From contig JAFZLK010000025.1 in the NCBI GenBank assembly GCA_017551515.1, positions 1 through 57,008 on the forward strand: a stretch of 57,008 bases of DNA, written 5' to 3'. The stretch's first letter is position 1. The number at the start of each line of letters is the position of its first letter. The position numbers were made by a program, and so were the translations under genes. The DNA is from Bacteroidales bacterium (GTDB lineage: Bacteria; Bacteroidota; Bacteroidia; Bacteroidales; ML635J-15). The notes under the pieces were generated by a model. That model did no database searches and had not been told where the DNA came from. It saw only the letters and a program-made list of their open reading frames with translations. This document shows, piece by piece, positions 7,268 through 15,156 of this stretch.

Positions 7268-10162
7268 ATGAAGGAACTTTTAATGATTTTAGTTTTCGCC
7301 ATCCTTTTTAGTGGCTTCGCAATGGCGTATGATTTTTCCGCAGTTTGCGAAAGTGGGCAGACATTGTACTACAATATTACCTCTAATACGGAGCCTTATA
7401 CGGTGGAGGTGACAACCAATGTATTTTGCTCAGATGCGGAATCTCTAGTAGAAATAAAATCCAATTATTATTGTGGCAGTGTTAATATTCCTAATAATAT
7501 AACTTATAACGATATCATATATTCCGTTTCTAGCATTGGATTTGGTGCATTTGCTTATTGTAGCGGACTTACAGAAATAACAATTCCTAATTCCGTTACA
7601 AGCATTGACGATTATGCATTTTCTGGTTGTATTGGACTGACATCAATAACAATTCCCAATTCTGTTACAAGTATTGGTGAGAGTGCATTTTCTGGTTGTA
7701 GCGGACTGACAGAGGTAATAATTCCCAATTCGGTTACAAACATTAGCGATTGGGCATTTTGTGATTGCAGCGGACTAGCATCGGTAACGATTGGAAATGG
7801 TGTTACAAGCATTGGCAATTGGGCATTTGAAGAATGCAGCGGACTGACATCTATAACAATTCCTAATTCAGTTACAAGAATTGGCAATAGTGCTTTTCGC
7901 GATTGTATCGGACTGACAGAAATAGAAATACCAAGTTCAATCGAAAGTATTGGCATAAATCCGTTTGAGAGAACTGGTTGGTACAACAATCAGCCAGACG
8001 GTATGTTGTATCTTGACGGATGGTGTCTTGGAAGCAAAGGAAATGCGCCAACAGAATCTATCGTAATAGCGGAAGGAACAAAGGGAATAGCAAATGGTGC
8101 ACTGGGAAATTGCAGTTATACGACGGAAATACATATACCTAATTCGCTTGTTTATTTCTATGGCAATGCATTTATGTCGAATGCTTTTAGTTCCGATATT
8201 AATACTGATGCATATATAATTGTTATAGAATCAAGCAATACAAATTTCAAGATTGTTGATGATGTATTGTTCGATTATGATATGACAAAATTAATAATGA
8301 GTTTGCGCGATTTTAATGCAAACGCATACAGCATTCCCAATACAGTAACAAGTATTGGCGACTATGCATTTAGTTGGTGCGGCAATTTAACATCGATTAC
8401 AATACCATATTCGGTCACGAGCATTGGCAATTTTGCATTTGATCATTGTAGGGGACTTACCGCTATTTACTATACTGGCGATGTTGCAGACTGGTGCGGA
8501 ATATCATTTGGCAAAGAACAAGCTAATCCTCTTTATTATGCACATAACCTATATGTTAACAATGAATTATTAACGAACTTAGTAATCCCAGAAATGATAA
8601 ATTCTATAAAATCAGAGACATTTATAAATGCTACTTGTCTGACATCGGTAAGTATTCCCAATTCGGTTACAAGCATTGGCAGAGGTGCATTTCACGGTTG
8701 TAGCGGACTGACATCGGTTACAATTCCTAATTCGGTTAAGAACATTGGTGGAAGTGCATTTTCTGGTTGCAGCGAGCTAACAGAGGTTACAATTCCTAAT
8801 TCTATTACGAGCATTGGCGCTTGTGCTTTTCTTGGTTGTAGCGGACTTACATCTATAACAATTCCTAATTCAGTCACAAGAATTGGTGAGAGTGCATTTT
8901 ATGGTTGTAGCGGACTGACAGAGGTAATAATTCCCAATTCGGTTACAAGTATTGGTGAGAGTGCATTTTCTGGTTGCAGCGGACTGACAGAGGTTACAAT
9001 CCCAAATTCAGTTACGAGCATTGGCAATTATGCATTTAGTAATTGCAGAGGATTAACATCTATAACAATTCCCAATTATGTTAATAGTATTGGCGGCTTT
9101 GTTTTCTCTGAAACAGGATGGTACAACAATCAGCCTGATGGCATATTATATTTAGATGGATGGTGTTTAGGATACAAGGGTGATACACCGTCAGGTTCTT
9201 TAGAAATTGCAAATGGAACAAAGGGAATTGCTGCTTGGGCTTTATCTGATAGCAGGTTGACATCAGTAAATATATCCAATTCTGTTACAAAAATTGGCGA
9301 ATGGGCATTTGCATATTGCTATAGATTAACAGAAGTAACAATTTCAAATTCTGTTGAGGAAATAGGAGTATTTGCTTTTAACGGAGATGAAAACCTTGAT
9401 TCTATAAGCATAGGCAACTCATTAGAAAATATTGGCTACGGTATGCTTGCAGGATGTATAAATTTGACGGCAGTATCAATATCACTATCAAATCCTATAA
9501 TTGCTTGTAATATGTTTACGATACCAGGAGATGGAACTTTTTATGGTGAAAATATGCGCTTGTACGTACCTTGCGGAGCCAGAGACGCATACGTAGCTTC
9601 AAGTTGGAGCGAATGGTTCAGCGAAATAACTGAAGAATGCCCTATCAATCAAATAAGCATTGAAATAGAATCGAACGGTGGCGGAAACCTCAGCCTGTCA
9701 ACAACCGAGGCGGCACAGGGTGATGAAGTGCTTGTATATGTCACCATTGACGATGGCTACGAAATAGACTACATAATAGCATACAATGAAAACGACCCCA
9801 CGCAGACAATTCCCATAACGAGAGTTGACAGCAGGTACGTGTTAACCTACAAAATAATAATGCCCGCATTTCCTGTAAAGATTGAAGCAAGGTTCCGCGA
9901 GGTAAGCGGTGTCGAAGAAAGTGAAATTGCAAATATTGGATTGTATCCCAATCCAGTAGGCAATACACTCAACATCACATCATCGGAAACGATTTCCGAA
10001 ATAGAAATCGTTAATGCTATGGGACAGGTGGTTTACCGTATGGAAGTGAATGCTGATAATGCGGTTTGCAATGTGGAAGAATTGACTAACGGAATTTATG
10101 TTGTTCGTATCCGTACCCAGTCTCAGGGGGCGGAAATCCAACGCAAATTCATCAAGGAATAA
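7268..10162 (+). CDS. BspA-like leucine-rich repeat surface protein with T9SS type A signal
   Basis: 964-residue exported protein. Signal peptide at residues 1-20 (MKELLMILVF..., cleaved after AMA). Roughly residues 78-764 hold more than twenty 23-residue LRR_5 units of the form CSGLTEVTIPNSVTSIG-AF. Residues about 796-878 (SIEIESNGGGNLSLS...) resemble an InlB B-repeat-like beta domain. The last 75 residues (GLYPNPVGNTLNI ... NGIYVVRI) form a T9SS type A sorting domain, implying outer-membrane translocation and surface anchoring. A start at 7256 would be TTG; ATG 7268 gives a cleaner signal peptide. BspA-type proteins bind host or matrix ligands; the ligand here is unknown. Confidence 0.9.
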   Translation: MKELLMILVFAILFSGFAMAYDFSAVCESGQTLYYNITSNTEPYTVEVTTNVFCSDAESLVEIKSNYYCGSVNIPNNITYNDIIYSVSSIGFGAFAYCSGLTEITIPNSVTSIDDYAFSGCIGLTSITIPNSVTSIGESAFSGCSGLTEVIIPNSVTNISDWAFCDCSGLASVTIGNGVTSIGNWAFEECSGLTSITIPNSVTRIGNSAFRDCIGLTEIEIPSSIESIGINPFERTGWYNNQPDGMLYLDGWCLGSKGNAPTESIVIAEGTKGIANGALGNCSYTTEIHIPNSLVYFYGNAFMSNAFSSDINTDAYIIVIESSNTNFKIVDDVLFDYDMTKLIMSLRDFNANAYSIPNTVTSIGDYAFSWCGNLTSITIPYSVTSIGNFAFDHCRGLTAIYYTGDVADWCGISFGKEQANPLYYAHNLYVNNELLTNLVIPEMINSIKSETFINATCLTSVSIPNSVTSIGRGAFHGCSGLTSVTIPNSVKNIGGSAFSGCSELTEVTIPNSITSIGACAFLGCSGLTSITIPNSVTRIGESAFYGCSGLTEVIIPNSVTSIGESAFSGCSGLTEVTIPNSVTSIGNYAFSNCRGLTSITIPNYVNSIGGFVFSETGWYNNQPDGILYLDGWCLGYKGDTPSGSLEIANGTKGIAAWALSDSRLTSVNISNSVTKIGEWAFAYCYRLTEVTISNSVEEIGVFAFNGDENLDSISIGNSLENIGYGMLAGCINLTAVSISLSNPIIACNMFTIPGDGTFYGENMRLYVPCGARDAYVASSWSEWFSEITEECPINQISIEIESNGGGNLSLSTTEAAQGDEVLVYVTIDDGYEIDYIIAYNENDPTQTIPITRVDSRYVLTYKIIMPAFPVKIEARFREVSGVEESEIANIGLYPNPVGNTLNITSSETISEIEIVNAMGQVVYRMEVNADNAVCNVEELTNGIYVVRIRTQSQGAEIQRKFIKE

Positions 10163-10182
10163 ACGAAATGTTAGTGGTTTAT

Positions 10183-10213
10183 TTTAGGGACAGGTTTGAG
10201 ACCTGCCCCTAAA
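10183..10213. repeat. REP-like palindrome / possible terminator of the LRR gene
   Basis: TTTAGGG-A-CAGGT, loop TTGAG, ACCTG-C-CCCTAAA form a 12-bp hairpin with one mismatch, 20 nt after the LRR stop codon. There is no clear T-run, so it may act as an mRNA-end-stabilising palindrome rather than a classical terminator. Confidence 0.6.
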
Positions 10214-10241
10214 TATATACACACAAACCTATATTCTGAAC

Positions 10242-10624
10242 TATTGGTGTCCGCCAAAAAAGCACAATAATGCCGTAAATTGATTATTATCACTTATTTA
10301 CACAAATATTTATAAAACAGGGCTTGTCATTTACTTGCTTCGCTGCGTGAGCTAAAGGTTCGGAAGCTAGTCGTAACACGCGATACAGAATGGAGAGCGT
10401 TGTGAAGACTGCTGTCCGTAACGCTGTTTACAGCCTCGCGAAGCCTGCGAGCAATCTGCTAACGGATTATTACAAAGCAGATTACTTCGTGAGGTTGCAA
10501 GCAACGTTCCGGACAAGCGAACTCACAAGCAACGTTCCTTTTGCTGTTCGTTCTGCTTTACTTGCTACGCTGCGTGAGCTAAAGGTTCCGGGATGACAGG
10601 CTGGAGATTTAGCGGACACTAATA
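10242..10624 (+). mobile_element. Complete MITE-like element with TIRs and 9-bp target duplication
   Basis: The left end reads TATTGGTGTCCGCCAAA and the reverse complement of the right end reads TATTAGTGTCCGCTAAA, 15 of 17 identical. The element is 383 bp and flanked on both sides by ATTCTGAAC (10233-10241 and 10625-10633), a perfect 9-bp direct repeat expected of a target-site duplication. No transposase-sized reading frame is present; a 68-codon frame inside has no recognisable content. The interior holds short direct and inverted motifs (a 30-bp repeat at 10331-10361 and 10559-10589; GTTGCAAGCAAC). A partner copy lies at 1-140. Confidence 0.8.
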
Positions 10625-10744
10625 ATTCTGAACATTCTTGACATACGTCATAATGGAATGAATAAAAAAAGGGTACTATATACAAGTTGACAAAAATCAA
10701 CATCCTATGACTCTTTCGGTCATTTCGGAAGGTATAATGAACCT

Positions 10745-10891
10745 GCGATACGGAACGGGGAGCAGTGTGAATTAACCTATCCGAAATCTCATATTGTACT
10801 GTACTAAAGGAGATTACTTCGTGAGGTTGCAAGCAACGTTCCGCACAAGCGAACTCACACGACACGTTCCTTAGTCGGTTCGTTCTGCTTT
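10745..10891 (+). repeat. Second copy of the MITE internal module
   Basis: GCGATACGGAACGGGGAGC at 10745 corresponds to GCGATACAGAATGGAGAGC at 10380. The 80-bp segment 10812-10891 aligns with 10480-10559 without gaps and with about ten mismatches; both start GATTACTTCGTGAGG and end TTCTGCTTT. It lies outside the TIR-bounded element and has no obvious TIR of its own. The rest of this gap (10892-11178) is AT-rich and shows no gene. Confidence 0.7.
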
Positions 10892-11178
10892 GTGGAATGA
10901 TTATGGGGATTAGAATAAAAACATACTATGTCTGTCAACACGTATATAGTTACCTAAAAAAATGGTTATATGCCATCCTTTTCACCTATACTTTGAAACA
11001 AAAATCAAAACATTTTACCTATGTTTTGAAACAAAACATCAATGTATATATTTATTTATCAATAAATTAAAAATCAAAAACAAATAAAATAGTTTTGATG
11101 GCTTTATGAATAGTATTTCGCACCTAAATTTTAACCATTCTTTTAGGAATTAGCAACCTATACAATTATAGCATTGAG

Positions 11179-11186
11179 TAAATTTG
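11179..11186 (+). promoter_or_regulatory. Probable -7 box of the prolyl oligopeptidase gene
   Basis: TAAATTTG matches TAnnTTTG, 25 nt before the ATG at 11212. The -33 element is not clear. Confidence 0.5.
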
Positions 11187-11211
11187 CCGAAAATTTAAAT
11201 TTCGTACACAA

Positions 11212-13347
11212 ATGAAGAAATATTGTATCGGCATTTTGGCCTTAAATGTTTTGATTATGTTATCATCGTGCAACAATGAGACAAAAACTAACGGGGACGA
11301 ACCTCTGAAGTACCCCGAAACAAAAAAGTGCGACACCATCGACAACTATTTCGGAACGGCAGTAGCCGACCCGTACAGATGGCTCGAAGACGATTTTTCG
11401 GACGAGACCGCCAACTGGGTTAAAGCACAGAACGAAGTCACAAACAACTACTTGTCGAAGATTCCGTATCGCGAAAACATGAAGAACCACCTGAAGGACA
11501 TCATGAACTACCCAAAGGAAAGCGCACCTTCTAAAAAAGGCAAACGCTATTTCTTCTACCGCAACGACGGTCTTCAGAACCAGAGCGTTCTGTACTACAA
11601 GGATGCACTTGATGGCGAAGCGGTAGAACTCCTCGACCCCAACAAACTGTCGGACGACGGCACTGTAGCCCTCTCTACGCTTGGCATTTCCGACGACGGC
11701 AACTACCTAGGCTACGCAATCTCACGCAACGGTAGCGACTGGGAAGAGATTTTCGTAAAGAACATAGAAACCGGAGAAACACTCAACGACCACCTGATGT
11801 GGGTGAAATTCACCAGCATAGCATGGAAAGATGACGGTTTCTTCTATAGCCGTTTCCCAGAACCAAAGAATGAACTTTCGGGCGTAAACGAAAACGGTCA
11901 GCTCTATTATCACAAGGTTGGAACCGAACAAAAGGACGACCAGCTTGCATACGAAGACAAGACAAATCCAGATGTCAGCTTCAACGCCGAAGTAATCAAC
12001 AAGCGCTACCTTGTCATCTACGGAAGCGAATCAACTTCGGGCAACTGTCTTTACTACAAGGATTTGGCCAAAGCAAATTCCGATTTTGTAAAGCTAGTTG
12101 ACAACTTCGAAAACGACTATGGCGTAATTGACGAAATCAATGGCAACTTCCTTGTTATGACAAACTATTTCGCACCAGAATACAAGGTAATCAAGATTTC
12201 GCTAAGCAATCCTACACCTGCCAAGTGGTTGGATGTCATTCCTAAATCTGATGCTGGCGTTCTCGCAGGCGTAAGCCACATCGGCAAGAAACTTATCGCC
12301 AACTACACCAAGGATGCTCACACCATCATCCGCATCTTCGACGAAGACGGTCATTTCATCAGCAACCTCGACAACGACATGATTGGAACAATCAGCGGAT
12401 TCGGTGGAGAACCGGAAGATACCGAAACTTTCTACACTGTAACATCTTATACAACCCCGTCGCTCATCTACAAGTACGACATTGCCAACAACAAGTCGGA
12501 ACTTTACAAGAAATCGGAAATCAGTTTCAACTCGGATGAATATGTCACCGAGCAGAAGTTCTATGAATCAAAGGACGGCACAAAAGTTCCTATCTTCCTC
12601 ACCCACAAGAAAGACATCGTACTTGATGGCAACAACCCAACCCTGCTCTATGGTTACGGCGGATTCAACATTTCGCTCACACCAAGTTTCAGCGCTACAC
12701 GCATTGCATGGCTCGAACAAGGTGGCGTTTACGCAGTTGCTAACATCCGTGGCGGTGGCGAGTACGGCAAGGAATGGCATGAAGCAGGAACCAAGTTGCA
12801 GAAGCAGAATGTATTTGATGATTTCATCGCAGCAGCAGAGTTCCTTATCAACGAAAAATACACGAGCAAGAAAAGACTTGCAATCCAAGGCGGTTCGAAC
12901 GGCGGTCTGCTTATCGGAGCAGTTGTAAACCAGCGTCCCGACCTGTTTGCTGTGGCAATTCCGCAGGTTGGCGTAATGGATATGCTTCGTTACCACAAGT
13001 TCACCATCGGCAGATACTGGGCAATCGACTACGGCACAAGCGAGGACAACAAGGAAATGTTCGAATACCTATATAAATATTCGCCATTGCACTCTGTAAA
13101 GGACGGTGTAGATTACCCGGCAATCCTCGTAACCACCGCCGACCACGACGACAGAGTTGTTCCTGCACACTCGTTCAAGTATGCTGCAACCTTGCAGAAC
13201 AGCAACATAGGCAACAAGCCACACCTCATCCGCATCGAAAGCAATGCCGGTCACGGAAGCGGCAAGCCGTTGGACAAAGCCATCGATGAAGTGGTTGACA
13301 TATACTCGTTCATTTTCTACAACATGGGAATAGAACCAAAGTACTAA
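11212..13347 (+). CDS. Prolyl oligopeptidase family serine peptidase, lipoprotein
   Basis: S9A peptidase that cuts short peptides after proline. Lipoprotein signal peptide with lipobox LSSC (Cys about residue 20), so membrane-anchored on the periplasmic or outer-membrane side, unlike cytosolic S9A enzymes. N-terminal beta-propeller (about 35-430) begins with YPETKKCDTIDNYFG and DPYRWLEDD. The C-terminal alpha/beta hydrolase has the nucleophile in GGSNGG (near 562), Asp near 645 and His in NAGHG (near 680). At 711 residues it is full length. Single-gene unit with its own promoter and a strong terminator at 13370. Likely role is peptide scavenging. Confidence 0.92.
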   Translation: MKKYCIGILALNVLIMLSSCNNETKTNGDEPLKYPETKKCDTIDNYFGTAVADPYRWLEDDFSDETANWVKAQNEVTNNYLSKIPYRENMKNHLKDIMNYPKESAPSKKGKRYFFYRNDGLQNQSVLYYKDALDGEAVELLDPNKLSDDGTVALSTLGISDDGNYLGYAISRNGSDWEEIFVKNIETGETLNDHLMWVKFTSIAWKDDGFFYSRFPEPKNELSGVNENGQLYYHKVGTEQKDDQLAYEDKTNPDVSFNAEVINKRYLVIYGSESTSGNCLYYKDLAKANSDFVKLVDNFENDYGVIDEINGNFLVMTNYFAPEYKVIKISLSNPTPAKWLDVIPKSDAGVLAGVSHIGKKLIANYTKDAHTIIRIFDEDGHFISNLDNDMIGTISGFGGEPEDTETFYTVTSYTTPSLIYKYDIANNKSELYKKSEISFNSDEYVTEQKFYESKDGTKVPIFLTHKKDIVLDGNNPTLLYGYGGFNISLTPSFSATRIAWLEQGGVYAVANIRGGGEYGKEWHEAGTKLQKQNVFDDFIAAAEFLINEKYTSKKRLAIQGGSNGGLLIGAVVNQRPDLFAVAIPQVGVMDMLRYHKFTIGRYWAIDYGTSEDNKEMFEYLYKYSPLHSVKDGVDYPAILVTTADHDDRVVPAHSFKYAATLQNSNIGNKPHLIRIESNAGHGSGKPLDKAIDEVVDIYSFIFYNMGIEPKY

Positions 13348-13369
13348 ACAAATACCATAATTAAAACGA

Positions 13370-13395
13370 AAAATGCCAGAGAAATCTGGCATTTT
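13370..13395. terminator. Bidirectional rho-independent terminator
   Basis: Perfect 11-bp stem AAAATGCCAGA / TCTGGCATTTT with a GAAA tetraloop and T-runs on both strands. It serves the peptidase (plus) and the MATE gene (minus). Confidence 0.9.
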
Positions 13396-13402
13396 TTGTT
13401 TG

Positions 13403-14776
13403 TTAACATTGCTGTGCCTCACGGAAAACCTTTCGCTGTGAATACAGGAATATAGCAGCGAGCGTTGCTCCCATCACATCAGAAACCGTACACGAAGCCC
13501 AGATGCCCGAAAGTCCTTCTCCACCAAAATACTCATATACATACGGCATAAGATAGCACATTGGGAGAAGGAATATTAATTGTCGCGAAAGACTTGTAAC
13601 TATTGCAATCCACGGTTTGTCAATCGACTGGAAAAAGTTGGAATTTACAATGGTGAAACCTATAAGCGGAAACATCACCATAATGTAGCGCATTGACGGA
13701 ATTGCAATTTCAATCAAACTGAAATCATCGGTAAACGCACGCACCAGATACCTCGGGATAAGACATCCCATAACACTTCCCACCAAACCGATAAACACGC
13801 AAACCTTCATTGTGAGCTTATAAACGGCCTTCAGCCTGTCGGGATGACCTGCGCCATAATTGTACCCCGCAATAGGTTGCATACCCTGACAAACACCAAG
13901 AATCAACATGACCATCAGCATTCCAAAGGTATTCACAATACCGTATGCACCAACTGCAAAGTCGCCTCCATATCGCAAAAGTTGTGCATTAAGCAATGCG
14001 ACAACCCCCGCAGCTGTTATGTTCATCAGGAAAGGACTCAAGCCAATCATGGTAATGTTCCTTATTATATAGCCCTCTACCGCCCAGCAATGCGACTTGT
14101 AGCGAATGAACGAGCGCGGATTCAAAAAGTGCATTACCGAAATAATACCTGTCGATGCCATTGAGATTGTTGTCGCCCATGCTGCACCGGCTATCCCCCA
14201 TTTGAACACAAAAATGAATATCGGGTCGAGAATAACATTGAGAATAGCACCGCCTGCAAGTATGAACATCGACTTCATTGGATAGCCAGATGCACGAATC
14301 AAACCTGTAAGATTAAAGGTTAGCGTAGTGAAAAACATACCGGGCAGAACAATGTACAGATATTCACGCGCATACGAAATGGTATCATCTGTAGCTCCAA
14401 ACAACATCAGTATATCGTCCATAAAAATGTAGTTGAACGACAAGAAAAACGCGCCAAGCACAAAAGTGAATATCGTACTGTTGCCAAGAATCTTCTCAGC
14501 CCAGTTTACATCCTTCTTTCCAAGCACAATTGACATTCGAGCCGATGAGCCCACTCCTACCAGCGCGCCAAAAGCATGAATCAAGTTCATTATGGGCATT
14601 GTTATCGCCAGACCTGCAATCGCCAAAGGTCCAACTCCCTGCCCTATGAATATCCTGTCTGCAATGTTGTACAGCGATGCAATAACCTGACTTATCACAG
14701 CAGGAAGTGCATATATCCACAGCAACTGACGAATATCTCTGGTTTCTAACTCTTTAGTTTTATCTATCTGTTCCAA
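13403..14776 (-). CDS. MATE family efflux transporter
   Basis: 457 residues with about twelve hydrophobic segments in two homologous halves, characteristic of the MATE (DinF/NorM) cation antiporters. N-terminal segment LPAVISQVIASLYNIADRIFIG is typical of the bacterial subgroup. The start is a TTG (14776); no in-frame ATG lies upstream and the next one is too far in. A -7 box sits 22 nt upstream. Substrate cannot be predicted. Confidence 0.9.
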   Translation of the reverse strand: MEQIDKTKELETRDIRQLLWIYALPAVISQVIASLYNIADRIFIGQGVGPLAIAGLAITMPIMNLIHAFGALVGVGSSARMSIVLGKKDVNWAEKILGNSTIFTFVLGAFFLSFNYIFMDDILMLFGATDDTISYAREYLYIVLPGMFFTTLTFNLTGLIRASGYPMKSMFILAGGAILNVILDPIFIFVFKWGIAGAAWATTISMASTGIISVMHFLNPRSFIRYKSHCWAVEGYIIRNITMIGLSPFLMNITAAGVVALLNAQLLRYGGDFAVGAYGIVNTFGMLMVMLILGVCQGMQPIAGYNYGAGHPDRLKAVYKLTMKVCVFIGLVGSVMGCLIPRYLVRAFTDDFSLIEIAIPSMRYIMVMFPLIGFTIVNSNFFQSIDKPWIAIVTSLSRQLIFLLPMCYLMPYVYEYFGGEGLSGIWASCTVSDVMGATLAAIFLYSQRKVFREAQQC

Positions 14777-14798
14777 TCCGATACTTTTTTTGAGGGTG

Positions 14799-14806
14799 CA
14801 AAAGTA
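14799..14806 (-). promoter_or_regulatory. -7 box of the MATE gene
   Basis: Minus strand TACTTTTG matches TAnnTTTG. The position where a -33 TTTG should lie (about 14826) falls inside the repeat block starting at 14813 and has no good match, so the block may have replaced the original upstream element. Confidence 0.5.
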
Positions 14807-14812
14807 ATAAAA

Positions 14813-15050
14813 GTTTCTGGGTTATACACTGGCGCTGTTTGAATGCCTACGGCACTTCTGTGGCTTCGCCGTTTAAAGGTTTCTCGTTTCTAGGTTTAAC
14901 TTCGTTGAGGGCTACTTGTACTGCGATGCACTGAGGCTCTCGAAGTGAGCACAGCCGAAGTACGCCGTTCTAAGTTTCTACGCTAACGCAGTTTGAATGC
15001 CTGCGGCGTTTCTGAGTTTCTCGCTGCGCTGTTTGAATGTTTCTGGAATT
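14813..15050 (+). repeat. Heptad/mini-hairpin repeat block A
   Basis: Non-coding block made of GTTTCTR-like units mixed with small palindromes: GCCTACGGC, GGCTTCGCC, GCCTGCGGC. A 28-bp core at 14886-14913 (GTTTCTAGGTTTAAC ... GTTGAGGGCT) recurs at 20711-20738 and 50816-50843 with one mismatch each. ATGCCTGCGGCGTTTCT at 14997-15013 recurs at 50854-50870. The block fills most of the 14777-15156 gap between two divergent promoters. No reading frame of note. Confidence 0.75.
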
Positions 15051-15111
15051 TCGTAGTTTGAAAACTGCCCACAAAAACACTCTGCTAAACCTTTTTGTCC
15101 TTTTACAAAAA

Positions 15112-15143
15112 ATTGGATAATATTGCAGAAAGGATTACTTTTG
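15112..15143 (+). promoter_or_regulatory. Promoter of the esterase lipoprotein gene
   Basis: ATTG at 15112-15115, 20-nt spacer, TACTTTTG at 15136-15143; the ATG follows 13 nt after the -7 box, so the leader is very short. Confidence 0.65.
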
Positions 15144-15156
15144 CGAAAAAACAGAT

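Noticed and set aside
7502..9560. Regular near-identical DNA repeats that could suggest a CRISPR-like array
   Set aside because: They are in-frame LRR codons without unique spacers; no cas genes are present.
10183..10213. tRNA-like or riboswitch fold after the LRR gene
   Set aside because: It is a simple hairpin with no cloverleaf features; no tRNA was recognised anywhere in the window.
10390..10865. Open frames of 68 and 127 codons in the repeat region
   Set aside because: They lie within the MITE and its duplicated module, on both strands, with no start context, family or codon pattern.
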